Part shown: piece after piece, positions 9,326 to 19,200 of the stretch
How positions within the stretch are numbered: position 1 is the stretch's first letter
Layout of the letters: each line of letters starts with the position of its first letter
Origin: Pseudomonadota bacterium
Lineage (GTDB): Bacteria; Bdellovibrionota_B; Oligoflexia; Oligoflexales; CAIYRB01
NCBI GenBank assembly: GCA_026390445.1
Contig: JAPLFX010000201.1
Location: 1-54,606, forward strand
Direction of reading: 5' to 3'
DNA length: 54,606 nt
Translations under genes and position numbers: made by a program
Notes under the pieces: model-generated
Told to the model about the DNA's origin: nothing
Seen by the model: the letters and a program-made list of their open reading frames with translations, nothing else
Databases searched by the model: none

Positions 9326-10591
9326 CTAACCAATCCGCTCCTGCCCCCCCATATACGGCCGCAGCACCTTCGGAATGTTCACCCGTCCGTGCTCATCCTG
9401 GTGGCATTCAAGCAGTGGAATCAAGATGCGCGGTGAGGCCACTGCGGTATTGTTTAGCGTATGGCAAACCCGGTTTTGGCCGCTCTTGTCTTTATAGCGA
9501 AGCTGCAAGCGCCGCGCCTGGAACTCGTAAAAGGTCGAGCAGCTGTGGGTCTCGCCGTAGGCTTTACGCGACGGCATCCACGTCTCGATGTCGTGTTTAC
9601 GCACCTGGCCTTGGCCGAGGTCGCCGGTGCAGACGTAGACGACGCGGTAGGGGAGCTCCAAGGCTTGAAGCAGCGCCTCGGCGTTGCCGAGTAGCTCATC
9701 GTGGAGGGCCGCAGAGGTTTCGATATCGGCGGGACCGATGACGACCTGCTCGATCTTTTGGAACTGGTGGACGCGGTAAAGCCCCGACGTGTCCTTGCCG
9801 TAGGTGCCGGCCTCGCGGCGAAAGCAGGAGCTTAGCGCCATGATGCGGACCGGTAGGTCGGACTCAGGGAGGATCTCGCCGCTGTGGTAGCTAGCCAGCG
9901 GGACCTCAGAGGTGCCGACCAGCACCATTTGGTCGCGCTCGACCAAGTAGGCTTGGTCGCGGCCGGTCGGGAAGTAGCCGGTACCGGTCATCGCCTCTTC
10001 ATTGACCATCACCGGCACGGACATCGGCGTAAACTTGCGGCCGATCAAAAAGTCATAGGCAAAGCGCAGGACCGCCTGCTCCAGGCGGGCACCGTCCCCC
10101 TTGAGAACGTAGGAGCGGCTGCCGGCCAGCTTGACGCCGCGGGCGATGTCGATGATGCCGAGGCTTTCTCCGAGGGTGACGTGGTCTTTCGGTGCGAAGG
10201 CAAATGCGGGTGGCGTGCCGACGCGGCGCAGCTCGACGTTTTCCGAATCGTCCTTGCCGACGGGCACGTCCGCCCGGGCTGGCTGGGGGACAAGGAGCAT
10301 AAGCTGGTCAAAGGCGGCCTTTTGGGTCTTGAGCTGCTCGTCAAGGCCCTCCATCTCGGCTTTGATAGCGCCAACCCGCGCCTTCAAGGCTTCGCGCTCC
10401 GCCGGCTGGCTCTTGCCGATCGTCTTGGACAGGCTGTTGCGCTCGGCCTGGAGCGTCTCCCACTGGGTCTGTAGTGGGCGGATGCTGGAGTCCAGCGCTA
10501 GGAGCCGGTCGAGGTCGATGGGATTGCGCTTATCCGCTGCGCCGCGGCGCACGAGGTCGATGTGCTCGCGTATGAATTTGATGTCCAGCAT
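9326..10591 (-). CDS. serS: Seryl-tRNA synthetase (SerS)
   Basis: Class II synthetase that charges tRNA-Ser and tRNA-Sec. The 421-residue product has the standard layout: an N-terminal antiparallel coiled-coil arm (about residues 30-105) for the long variable arm of the tRNA, then the catalytic core. Seen in the core are TGTGYFPTG, GTSEVPLASYH, the motif 2 region CFRREAGTYGKDTSGLYRVH followed by QFQKIEQV, and motif 3 around NNTAVASPRILIPLLE. It is convergent with hutU with only 10 bp between the stops, and divergent from the CPBP protease gene. Confidence 0.96.
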   Translation of the reverse strand: MLDIKFIREHIDLVRRGAADKRNPIDLDRLLALDSSIRPLQTQWETLQAERNSLSKTIGKSQPAEREALKARVGAIKAEMEGLDEQLKTQKAAFDQLMLLVPQPARADVPVGKDDSENVELRRVGTPPAFAFAPKDHVTLGESLGIIDIARGVKLAGSRSYVLKGDGARLEQAVLRFAYDFLIGRKFTPMSVPVMVNEEAMTGTGYFPTGRDQAYLVERDQMVLVGTSEVPLASYHSGEILPESDLPVRIMALSSCFRREAGTYGKDTSGLYRVHQFQKIEQVVIGPADIETSAALHDELLGNAEALLQALELPYRVVYVCTGDLGQGQVRKHDIETWMPSRKAYGETHSCSTFYEFQARRLQLRYKDKSGQNRVCHTLNNTAVASPRILIPLLECHQDEHGRVNIPKVLRPYMGGQERIG

Positions 10592-10743
10592 CCGTTCTTT
10601 GGTCCCTAAAAAGAGTTGGCGCGACCTATCGGTAGCTTCAGGTGGCTCAGGGTGAGCATCATCTGATATTCTTGGCGAAGCGCAAACCTGTTTCTGCTGT
10701 GTACCTGTCCATGTCCGAGCCGGTCTTCCTGCGGGGGTTCTTA

Positions 10744-11979
10744 ATGGCGATGCTGCGTCGGGGTGCGATGATCTTGTGGGGCTCTGGACTGGTGCTCAGT
10801 TGGCTGACCCCGGGGGCAAGAGTCCTGGCGGCACCCCCGGTAGCGGCTGCCGACGCCGGTGGCGCCGGTGCCAAGGCTGCCCCTGCGCCGCCGGCGTCGG
10901 CACCAGCGAACAAGGTGGCACCAGCCCATCCAGCGAAGCCAGCGAATGCAGCGCAGCCGGCTCGTCCAGCCACCAAAACACCGCAGCATGGAGGTGGTAA
11001 GGGCAAGACCGACGGTGACGCCTACGTGCCGCCACGAGGCCAGGAACGCTCCTGGTTTTTGCCTGCCTACAACCACAACGACAAGCGCAGCGATATCGGC
11101 GTGCCGCTCGTCAGCTTTCTGCTGCCGGGCTTCGGCCAGTGGCTGAACGAAGACTACACCAGCGGAGCGGTCTATTCGGGGGCGGCGATCGCCGGTTACG
11201 CCTACGCCATCAACGTCACGAGTAGCGACCACTTGGCCCATCAGCACGAGGTGATGCGGCAGCGGGCCAGGGATCACGATGTCAATGAGCAGAATGCCCT
11301 GGCGCAAAAGGACATCGCCGAGCGCAAAGCCACCTTGGGTACCCTTGTCGCCCAGGGTGCAGGTGGCTTGAGCCTGTATCATAGCTTTCGCACCTCGGTG
11401 GCGACGCGCCGTCCCGCCGGTGAATACACCTTCCTGGTCATCGACGAGACGCCGATGGACTTGCTCGCGGCGCCCCTGCATTTTGCCTACTTGGCCAGGC
11501 CGACGACCTACATCCCCTTGGCCATCGGCGCGGCGATCGCCGCCTATCAGATCAACCGCAAGCCGGACAAGGACACCGTGCGCTCGCGCTTCAGCAGCGC
11601 CGACGCCCTGTTTATGTCGAGCTTTTCCTACAATGCCGGTACGCACGAGGAGGCCGTGTTTCGCGGTTGGCTGATGCCCGTGGCGCGGGAGTACGGCGCC
11701 AACGACACCTGGTCCAACGTCATCCAGTCGGTCCTCTTTGCCGCCGCCCACCTTGGCTCGAACTCCACCCCGATACCGCAGCTGCTGCTCGGTTATGACC
11801 TCGGTTACGTCGCGCAAAAAAACCACTGGGCGCTGGCCGAAGGGGTCTTCATCCATGCTTGGTGGGATGTGATCGCCTTCTATGCGCAGTATCAGTTTGA
11901 CTGGAAGTATGCGAAGCAGGCGCGCATTGATGCGCCCAAGCCGGTGCTGTGGGCGCCGCCTTTGGAGTGGCATTTCTAG
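10744..11979 (+). CDS. CPBP-family intramembrane protease with Ala/Pro-rich periplasmic leader
   Basis: Putative CAAX-prenyl-protease/bacteriocin-processing (CPBP, ABI) family membrane metalloprotease-like enzyme. All three family motifs are present in the C-terminal half: EExxxR at Glu302-Glu303...Arg307 (HEEAVFRG), FxxxH ending near His337 (FAAAH), and HAWWD near 371-375. From the ATG at 10744 the protein is 411 residues, with a hydrophobic N-terminus (residues 1-30), an Ala/Pro/Lys-rich low-complexity stretch (about 38-85) and then several membrane segments. In-frame starts at 10711 and 10642 would put a polar extension before the signal; GCGGGGG upstream of 10744 favours the later start. 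Substrate unknown. It stands alone, divergent from serS. Confidence 0.75.
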   Translation: MAMLRRGAMILWGSGLVLSWLTPGARVLAAPPVAAADAGGAGAKAAPAPPASAPANKVAPAHPAKPANAAQPARPATKTPQHGGGKGKTDGDAYVPPRGQERSWFLPAYNHNDKRSDIGVPLVSFLLPGFGQWLNEDYTSGAVYSGAAIAGYAYAINVTSSDHLAHQHEVMRQRARDHDVNEQNALAQKDIAERKATLGTLVAQGAGGLSLYHSFRTSVATRRPAGEYTFLVIDETPMDLLAAPLHFAYLARPTTYIPLAIGAAIAAYQINRKPDKDTVRSRFSSADALFMSSFSYNAGTHEEAVFRGWLMPVAREYGANDTWSNVIQSVLFAAAHLGSNSTPIPQLLLGYDLGYVAQKNHWALAEGVFIHAWWDVIAFYAQYQFDWKYAKQARIDAPKPVLWAPPLEWHF

Positions 11980-12164
11980 TTGTTCGGCGTCTAAAGAGCC
12001 ATCCGATTTGGAGGTTCGACGTCAGGCCCAATCCTCTGTGGTGAATGCACCGCTTCGCGTGGATCCGGCTTCGAAACCGTCCCTGCGCAGTATCGGAGGC
12101 TCACGCCTGAGCGTTGATATACACATCCGCTGATGTGAAATCAGCCAGCTTGACGCGCAGTGCT

Positions 12165-12192
12165 GTTGCATAATATCATGACAATATGCAAC
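12165..12192. promoter_or_regulatory. 28-bp imperfect palindrome upstream of the DUF4143 ATPase gene
   Basis: Half-sites GTTGCATA (12165-12172) and TATGCAAC (12185-12192) flank a spacer centred on TCATGA; 24 of 28 positions are symmetric. A related half-site, GTTGTATA, recurs at 12215, at the start codon of the gene. Between them, TTGCGG (12197-12202) and TATAAT (12219-12224) with a 16-bp spacer form a possible sigma-70 promoter, though its -10 would overlap the proposed start. The arrangement looks like an operator for a repressor; the DNA-binding protein is not identified here. Confidence 0.4.
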
Positions 12193-12215
12193 ACCCTTGC
12201 GGGGGAAAATAGTCG

Positions 12216-13349
12216 TTGTATAATCGGGTGCTTAAAATCGACGAGCTGCTCCAGCTGAAGAGTTTTTTTCTCTTTGGTCCCCGCGCTACGGGCAAAAGCA
12301 CGTTGATTCAAGCGCAGCTGCCCAAAGCCCAGGTCTTTGATCTTCTCGATCGGTCGACGTTTCGACGCTTACTTTCGGATCCATCCCTGATTGGACAGTC
12401 CGTAGGTGAAGGTCCGATTGTCATCGACGAGATCCAAAAAATCCCAACGCTCCTCGACGAGGTGCATCGCCAAATTGAAAAGCACCAGCGCACATTTCTG
12501 CTTACCGGTAGCAGCGCCAGAAAGCTTAGACGTGGCGCCGCGAACCTTCTCGGCGGTCGAGCGTGGACTGCGGAGCTGATGCCTCTTTCTTACACCGAAC
12601 TTGACGATTTTGAGTTGAACCGTTACCTGACGCGAGGAGGCTTACCCGTAGCCTACCAGAGCGGACACTGGTTTGAGGAGTTGGATGCCTATATCGGCAA
12701 TTATCTGCAAGACGAGATTCTAGCTGAATCGTTGACGCGAAATATCGAGGCGTTTTCTGAATTTCTGACTATAGCGGCGAGATCAAACGGCCAAGAGGTC
12801 AACCTCCAAAGCTTTGCTTCGGACTGCGGAGTCAGTCAAAACACGATTAAGAATTATTTTCAAATTTTGACCGATACGCTGATTGGCTTTTCGTTGCCAG
12901 CGTACACAAAAACGACTCTTCGCAAAGCCATCACTAGAGAAAAATACTATCTTTTTGACGTCGGCGTGCGCAACAGACTCTGTGATATTGCGGCTGTCTC
13001 GCCCAAAACGGATTCCTTTGGTGGGGCATTCGAGCACTTCATTGTGATGGAGCTGCGGGCCTACAACTCGTATTTTCGCCGCAAACTAAAACTTCAGTAT
13101 TGGCGGTCAACCTCGCAATTTGAGGTTGATGTCGTCATTGACAAGAAAATGGCGATCGAGATTAAGGGTGCCGGTCGGATTATGGATAAGCATTTAAAGG
13201 GCCTGCGAGCCCTCAAAGAAGAGGGTAAATTCGCCTCCTATTGGGTGGTGTCTTGTGATCCGGAGGTCCGCGAGACGGACGATGGCATCAAAATATATCC
13301 GTGGTCGCAATTTTTGACCGAACTGTGGTCGGAAGCCTTGCCTATTTAG
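12216..13349 (+). CDS. AAA+/DUF4143-type ATP-binding protein
   Basis: The 377-residue product belongs to the widespread ATPase group with an N-terminal AAA domain and a C-terminal DUF4143 domain. Walker A is GPRATGKST (21-29), Walker B is IVIDEIQKIP (Asp71-Glu72), and the sensor region is LLTGSSARKLRR. The C-terminal part carries EVDVVIDKKMAIEIKG, a D...ExK arrangement like PD-(D/E)XK nucleases. The cellular role of this family is not established; copies are scattered and often gained by transfer. The start is a TTG at 12216 that gives the usual MYNR-type N-terminus. A GTG at 12228 is possible if the TATAAT at 12219 is a true -10. The gene is visibly less G+C-rich than its neighbours, consistent with acquisition. 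Confidence 0.85.
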   Translation: MYNRVLKIDELLQLKSFFLFGPRATGKSTLIQAQLPKAQVFDLLDRSTFRRLLSDPSLIGQSVGEGPIVIDEIQKIPTLLDEVHRQIEKHQRTFLLTGSSARKLRRGAANLLGGRAWTAELMPLSYTELDDFELNRYLTRGGLPVAYQSGHWFEELDAYIGNYLQDEILAESLTRNIEAFSEFLTIAARSNGQEVNLQSFASDCGVSQNTIKNYFQILTDTLIGFSLPAYTKTTLRKAITREKYYLFDVGVRNRLCDIAAVSPKTDSFGGAFEHFIVMELRAYNSYFRRKLKLQYWRSTSQFEVDVVIDKKMAIEIKGAGRIMDKHLKGLRALKEEGKFASYWVVSCDPEVRETDDGIKIYPWSQFLTELWSEALPI

Positions 13350-13811
13350 TCGCCTTGGTATGCATCGTCCCTCGCGCTCTAGAGCAGCTCCTGCATAATC
13401 GTCGGCATTCCGCGGCGATCACTCAACTCTGTGGTGCTAGTTTTCATCCGGCGCTTTTATAGAGGCACCAGTTTTACTAGTTGGATGAGGATCTTTCATA
13501 ACCGCATCCATAAACTCCAAGATCCAAGAGTTGCTGAGGTTTATATAGACTGAGGTTAGAGCGTGATCGGGCGAGATATCTTTATTTGATTCATTGTCAA
13601 TGTCCCAAGTCGTGCTGTGAGCGACTCCGATGACTTCATTTGCCGCATGTAGCCGCATGTATAAGTGGTCCGCCGGAGTCTTCCGCCTAGTATCAGTTTC
13701 CCGCCACTTATGCTAAACACCTACCCAGCTTTTTGCCCCCGGCCCTCGCCATGGGCACTGCCGCCTAAGCGGTCCGCAAAGCCCTCGTCAACCCATTGAT
13801 ATCGTGACACT
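13350..13811. other. Intergenic stretch between the DUF4143 ATPase and the dihydrouridine synthase
   Basis: This 462-base stretch holds no recognised gene apart from a doubtful minus-strand reading frame (13437-13658). I see no tRNA, clear terminator or repeat in it. Its middle part has lower G+C content than the flanks, as does the ATPase gene before it, so it may be part of the same acquired segment. Confidence 0.4.
13437..13658 (-). CDS. Doubtful small hypothetical protein (73 aa)
   Basis: An open frame of 73 codons in an otherwise empty stretch, so it is not a shadow of another gene. The product is hydrophilic with a short hydrophobic patch (SVYINLSNSWILEFM) and no signal peptide. No Shine-Dalgarno sequence precedes the ATG. 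It could be a small accessory protein carried with the DUF4143 ATPase, the remnant of a longer gene, or chance. No family recognised. Confidence 0.2.
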   Translation of the reverse strand: MRLHAANEVIGVAHSTTWDIDNESNKDISPDHALTSVYINLSNSWILEFMDAVMKDPHPTSKTGASIKAPDEN

Positions 13812-14927
13812 ATGCAACCACACACGCACCCATGGGCTCGCCTTGGCCTAGGCGAGCGACCGATCTTCCTCGCCCCATTGGCCGGGGTTTCCGACCACCC
13901 CTTCCGCCGCCTGTGCGCCCTTCAAGGCGCGACCTTGACCTACGTCGAGATGCTTTCGGCGACCGCCCTGCTCTTTGAGAGCCCCCGCACCTACGGCATG
14001 ATGGACCGCCACCCGAGTGAGCCGATTCTCGGCGTCCAGCTAACCGGTAAGTCGTCCGACGAAACGGCCCGGGCCGTCGCCATCCTCGATGCCTTGAGCT
14101 TCGAGACCATCGATCTAAATATGGGTTGTCCCGTCGCCAAAGTCGTCAAAAGCGGCTGCGGCAGCGCCATCCTGCGCGACCCAAAGCGCGTCTATGAAAC
14201 CGTCAAGCTGGCGACCGAGGCGACCGGTAAACCACTTTCGGTTAAGATTCGCCTTGGCTGGGACCGCCATTCCTACTCCTATCTCGAGGTCGCCGATGCC
14301 GCAGCACAGGCCGGAGCCGCATGGTTGACTATCCATGGCCGGCTGCGCTGTGATGACTATTCGGTGCCGGTGGACCTTGAACGCATCGCTGAGATCAAGC
14401 GCAAGCTAACGATTCCGGTTGTTGGAAATGGCAATATCTTTAGCCGCGCCGACGCCGTCTACATGCAAGAACGCACCGGCGTCGATGCCGTCATGGTGAG
14501 TCGAGGCGCACTCGGTAATCCCTGGATCTTTCGTGACATCGCCGGCGGCGACCCGAACGTGACCATCGACGAGTGGCGTGATGCCGTGTTGGCCCACCTC
14601 AAGTGGCAGGCCGAAGCCTACGGCTTAACGTCTGGGTTTGCCGCCGTCTGCATGCGCAAACATCTGCTGTGGTACGTCAAAGGCTGGCCCGGTGCGAAAA
14701 AACTTCGTGAGCAGTTATCGCACATTGAGTCGCTCGAAGACGCCGGCGCCTTGATCGACGCCTTTGCCGCCGGAATTACCGCTTCGGGTGATACCCTGCG
14801 CCTGCCGGTGACCCACGAGCAGCAAGAGGGGCGGTTTGTCTGGGATCCAAAGTACGAGATGGACCGCAAATTGGACCGCGGTGTCGGCGATGAGCTCATG
14901 AGCCCATCGGAAAGTGCTTCCATATAA
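13812..14927 (+). CDS. tRNA-dihydrouridine synthase (Dus family)
   Basis: FMN-dependent enzyme that reduces uridine to dihydrouridine in tRNA using NADPH. The 371-residue protein has the TIM-barrel pattern: FMN-binding start (IFLAPLAGVSDHPFRRLC), GVQLTGKSSD, the catalytic loop with the active-site Cys in DLNMGCPVAKVVKSGCGSAI, KIRLGWD, the IHGR segment, and the phosphate-binding VVGNGNIFSRADA and VMVSRGALGNPWIF. The C-terminal helical domain is complete. The pattern is closest to DusB-type enzymes, but the exact subfamily and target uridine are not certain. A 179-base AT-rich gap follows. Confidence 0.92.
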   Translation: MQPHTHPWARLGLGERPIFLAPLAGVSDHPFRRLCALQGATLTYVEMLSATALLFESPRTYGMMDRHPSEPILGVQLTGKSSDETARAVAILDALSFETIDLNMGCPVAKVVKSGCGSAILRDPKRVYETVKLATEATGKPLSVKIRLGWDRHSYSYLEVADAAAQAGAAWLTIHGRLRCDDYSVPVDLERIAEIKRKLTIPVVGNGNIFSRADAVYMQERTGVDAVMVSRGALGNPWIFRDIAGGDPNVTIDEWRDAVLAHLKWQAEAYGLTSGFAAVCMRKHLLWYVKGWPGAKKLREQLSHIESLEDAGALIDAFAAGITASGDTLRLPVTHEQQEGRFVWDPKYEMDRKLDRGVGDELMSPSESASI

Positions 14928-15106
14928 CAATAAATTATATTATAAATTGGTACGAAGGTCTAAGGATTTCGCCTCCATTGTAATGGTATGTCAAATTGAC
15001 GCGCAACTGTTAATGATGTTGATCTAAAGTTACATGATTTAGCCGTCTTAGCTTCAGACCTAGCTCAAAATTTTAAATATCCCACCATTCCGAGGACCAA
15101 GACGCC

Positions 15107-16297
15107 ATGACCAAGCCCAGCCGCCCTTGTGTACTTTTTGCGCTCATGGCGCATCTAACCATAACCACTAATGTCTTTGCCGCATCCCAGGTCGTCGTCG
15201 TTGAAGACGGCGGGGTACAACGCGATAACGAAGCGGCCGAGGCCGAGCAAGGTGGACCGACGGCCGCTGGCCCCGTGGGTGAGCGGCCTGATGACAAAGA
15301 CGAGCGCACCGGGCTGCTTTGGATCTTTCCCGAGGCTTATGCCAACTTCGAGATGCGGCATGTGACCCTGCGCCAGATGAGCCGCGACCGCGGCCTCGTG
15401 CATGTCACCGGTGGACCGATCTTGCTCGATAACAAACACGAGCTGGTTGACAGCCCGCACTGGGAGCTGCGGCCGACGATCGGTAGCACCTTCTTGAACG
15501 GCAAGCTCGATTCCGCCTTCACCTTCGTCTTTGTCAATGACGTCGGTTCGAGTGACCTGGTCAAACACGACGTCGTCAACTATACCCAGTGGAACGTCAT
15601 CGACGGTAAATTCAATGCCAATAGCCCTTACCTGTTTGGCCCTTCGGCGTTCACCGATTTGATGACCGGTGACAACGGTGGCGCCAGCTTCGCGTATTCG
15701 GATATCGGCTTCTTTGGCGAGGCCAACTACCAATTCCCCATTCCCACCGGCTCCTTCACCGTCCGTGGTTACCTAAACCCAACCATGGAAGTCTACAGCC
15801 CAGAGCAGAGCAAGAAGAACCGCTCCACCCTCGTACGCGGCAACGACCCAGGGCAACGGCGTGGAGTCTCGAGCAGTCCACTCGTGGATACCGATTTGCC
15901 CGAAGATGCGCCCATGGCGGCTCGGCAAAAGCACCCGCTGTACTTGGCCTTCTACGGCATCGGCGGCACCTATAAACCAACTAGCCTTGAGCACCTCTCG
16001 TTAGCCTTAAGCTTTGATATCATCGAGACCTGGAAGCCGGTCTACAAAGAGACCGTCGTCCCAGGCCAGTCCGAAACCTCGGTCAAGCTGGAAAGCCACG
16101 AGCGCGATGCCGTCAGCTTTGCTCGCTTCACCGCCACCTATGAAGTCAGTAAGCGCGTCACCGTCGTGAATCAGCTGCGGCATTATACCGCCGGTATTTG
16201 GGAGCGCGGGATCAGTGCCGACAACCCAGAGCGCACCACTCAGGTCGGAGCGGTGTCTTGGGAAAATCGCCTTTGCATGATCGTCACTCTGTTTTAA
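15107..16297 (+). CDS. Exported hypothetical protein, probable outer-membrane barrel
   Basis: The 396-residue product begins with a signal peptide (MTKPSRPCVLFALMAH, cleavage near VFAA) and a charged linker. It continues with about ten segments of alternating hydrophobic and polar residues rich in Tyr, Phe and Trp (for example YANFEMRHVTLRQM and DSAFTFVFVNDV). It ends in ENRLCMIVTLF, with the terminal Phe common to outer-membrane barrels. No known family was recognised. GAGGA lies about ten bases before the ATG. Its TAA overlaps the TAA of the convergent addA gene in a shared TTAA (16294-16297). Confidence 0.6.
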   Translation: MTKPSRPCVLFALMAHLTITTNVFAASQVVVVEDGGVQRDNEAAEAEQGGPTAAGPVGERPDDKDERTGLLWIFPEAYANFEMRHVTLRQMSRDRGLVHVTGGPILLDNKHELVDSPHWELRPTIGSTFLNGKLDSAFTFVFVNDVGSSDLVKHDVVNYTQWNVIDGKFNANSPYLFGPSAFTDLMTGDNGGASFAYSDIGFFGEANYQFPIPTGSFTVRGYLNPTMEVYSPEQSKKNRSTLVRGNDPGQRRGVSSSPLVDTDLPEDAPMAARQKHPLYLAFYGIGGTYKPTSLEHLSLALSFDIIETWKPVYKETVVPGQSETSVKLESHERDAVSFARFTATYEVSKRVTVVNQLRHYTAGIWERGISADNPERTTQVGAVSWENRLCMIVTLF

Positions 16298-19200
16298 CGA
16301 GACGTGACGGTGTCGCCGGTGCTGATGAGACGCACCAGGCGCCTGAGCGAGGTAAAGTATACAGCGGCGGTCACGGTCGTGCCCGGATATAGGGCGCGCA
16401 CCGCCCGCGTATAGTCCGCCAGCTGATCCTGGTAGCCGCGTTGCCGACTGAAGATGGTCAGGGCCGCATCGGGGATCTGGGTTGCTGGTAGGGCGAAGCG
16501 AGTCGTCTTGTAGTCGACGATCAACAAATTGCCGGCGTTGTCCTCAAGCAGCAAGTCGAGGGTGCCGACGATCATTTGATCGCCGTCTAGGTGGACCAAG
16601 GGCAATTCTGTTTCGATGCCGCGCGCTGCTTCGCGCAAGGCATTCAACGCCGGGTCATCACGCAGCTCGGCCCATTCCGCAAACACCTGCGCCTGCAACT
16701 CCGGCGGTGGGTGGAGTGGCGCCAGCTGCGCCTGCCACGCCGCATCGGGCGAAAAGGCCTTGCCCGACATAAACGCCTCCAAGCCAAGGTGGAGGAAGGT
16801 CCCTACGGCTGCTGCCAGGCTCGTACCGAGGCTTTGATCAAGGGCAAGGACCGGGCGCCCGGTCCCTAACGTCCCACCGTGGCGTGAGGGGCTGGCGATG
16901 ACGATCTCGCGGGGTAGGCCGCTGGTCGGGTGCCAAGTCAGCGCGGGGATGGGTGTTGCAGCAGCGCTGACGGCTTCGCCGCTGAGACCCGAGTCAGGGA
17001 CCGACGAGACCCCGCTTAAGCTGACACCACCGAGCGTGTAGTGGACGAGTCCGGGCATGGCCGACACCGCCTCGGCGAGCTGATGATACATCTGCGTCGT
17101 CGCCAGTCCTTGCCTGCCGCCAACCTGGTGGCCGCTCACTACGAGGTACTGGCGCGAGCGGGTGAGCGCAACGTAGAGGAGGCGTTGGCACTCGCTGGTC
17201 ACAGCCGCCGCGCTGGCTGCCAATAGACCTTCAAAGTCGCGGTCGCTTGGCGGATGCGCCGCCTTTTTGCCGATGTAGTAAAGTCCGGCGCGGCCGCTGT
17301 CCGAGCTTCCTTGCGTCCAATAGAGATCCTGTTTACCCCAAGGCCTAGCCGTATCAACGAGAAACACACAGGGAAACTCCAGTCCCTTGGCCTTGTGGAT
17401 CGTCATCAAGGTCACGGCATCGGCAGGGGCGGCGGCGTTGCCCAACTCGTCGTCGCCGGCGAGCAAGCCGAGGCGTTCAATCAGCGGCGCCAGGCTGGTG
17501 AGGCCGTCTCCTTCCAAGCGAATGACCAGTTCGACCAAGCGCAGCAGGTTGCGGCGGACCAGCGTGGCCTCAGCCTCGGCACCTTCAGGTGCCACGCGGG
17601 CAAACGCGGCAAAGGCGTCGAATCGGTCCAAGGCTTCAAGTAGCAAGGCATGCGGCAACAGCTGGTCCGTGGCTGTCAGCAAGGACTGCAGGGTCTTGCC
17701 GAGCTGTGGCTGCACCTGCTCGATGAGTTCGAGGATCTTGCCGGTGCGCTCCGCCTCGCGCTGCGTGGCTGCGAGCACTTGCAGTAGCTCGGTGTCAGCC
17801 ACGCCGCCAAGCGGGCTGCGCAGCACCGTCGCCAGGGCGACCGTGTCACCGGGCAGGGCGAGAAAACGCAGCAATGCACAGGCATCGGTGATTTCCGGAC
17901 GGGAGAAGAAGCCGCGCTCCTCCTCGCGTTGGCAGGCGATCCCTTCGCGGCGCAGCGCTGCGGCAAACAGCGCTGCTTTCGTCGTGGAGCGATAGAGGAT
18001 GCAGCAGTCCTGGGCGCGCAACGGCCGAAACCCCCGTGCCTCCTTGTCATAAACAGGAAAGTTTTGATCACCGCGGACCATCGCGGCGATCAGCTGCGCG
18101 ACCTCGGTGGCTTCGCGTTCGGCCCCGGCCCCAGTCGCAGGATCTTCGTCGTCGTCTTGACCTTCAGCGCTTGGCGCTTCGTCAAAGTCCTCCCGGCTTG
18201 GCGTGTCGGCGTCAACGTTCACGGCTGCAATCAGCGGTGCAATCAAGACGCGCCCGACATCCGGCACAAAGGCGGCGCCACCATGGCTTGCAGTCTGATG
18301 CCGCGGGAATTGCGCCCCCAGACCTTGGTGAAACACCTGGTTGACATAATCCAAGACGACCTGCGCCGTGCGGTAGCTATCGTTCAGTGGCGCCAATGCC
18401 AAGCGCTCAGCCAAACTGCTTTGGGCTTCGCCAAGCACCGCCGCATCAGCCTCGCGAAAGCCGTAGATCGATTGCTTCGCGTCGCCGACGATAAACACCG
18501 TCGGACTTAGGCCGCTGGCCTCGTCGCTGCCTTCGCCCGCCAGCATCTGGGTGATCAGCTCGTGAAAGACGCCCCATTGTAGGCGGCTGGTATCCTGGAA
18601 CTCATCGAGCATGACGTGGTGGACGGTGCGCGACAGCAGAAAGCGTACCCCGGCGCTGCCGGCGCCGTGCAGAAGGCGGTAGCTGCCCTTGACCAGGTCG
18701 CGAAACTCGACCTCACCGGCCTGGAACTTCAGCTGGTCGCGCAGTAAGCGGTAGATGCCATAAAGCTGATAGTGGCTCTGCCCCTCCTGGCTCAGCTGGT
18801 GTAGGCGTTCGGCGCTGACGTGGGCTTGGACGCAGGCCTCGATATGGCTGATCTCCTGCGTCAGCTGCTCGCGCTTTTTGCCCCGAATATAGGTCCCACT
18901 GATGGTGAATTCCTGTTTGGTCAACAGGCCGGTAGCCAGCAGCGAGGCAAAGTCGCGTGCCGCCAGCGCCGCCGTCACCGCCGCGGCGCGACCACGGTCG
19001 GCTAACACCGCTGCAACCGCTGCAAAGGCCGTGGCGATCTGGCCGACGACTTCGCCTTCGTCTTGCAGGTGATGGCGATGCGGTAGAAAGGCGACGCCGT
19101 CGTCAGCCTGCATCTCGCGGTACCACAGGTAGGTATCTTGGCGATCGAGTCCGATCAGGCGCTGTTCGAGGTCTGACAGACCATCTCGAACCAAACTCCG

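Noticed and set aside
10741-11973. A 410-codon open frame on the minus strand opposite the CPBP protease gene
   Set aside because: It is a high-G+C antisense shadow; its translation is Arg/His/Gly-rich with no domain, and the plus strand has three conserved protease motifs.
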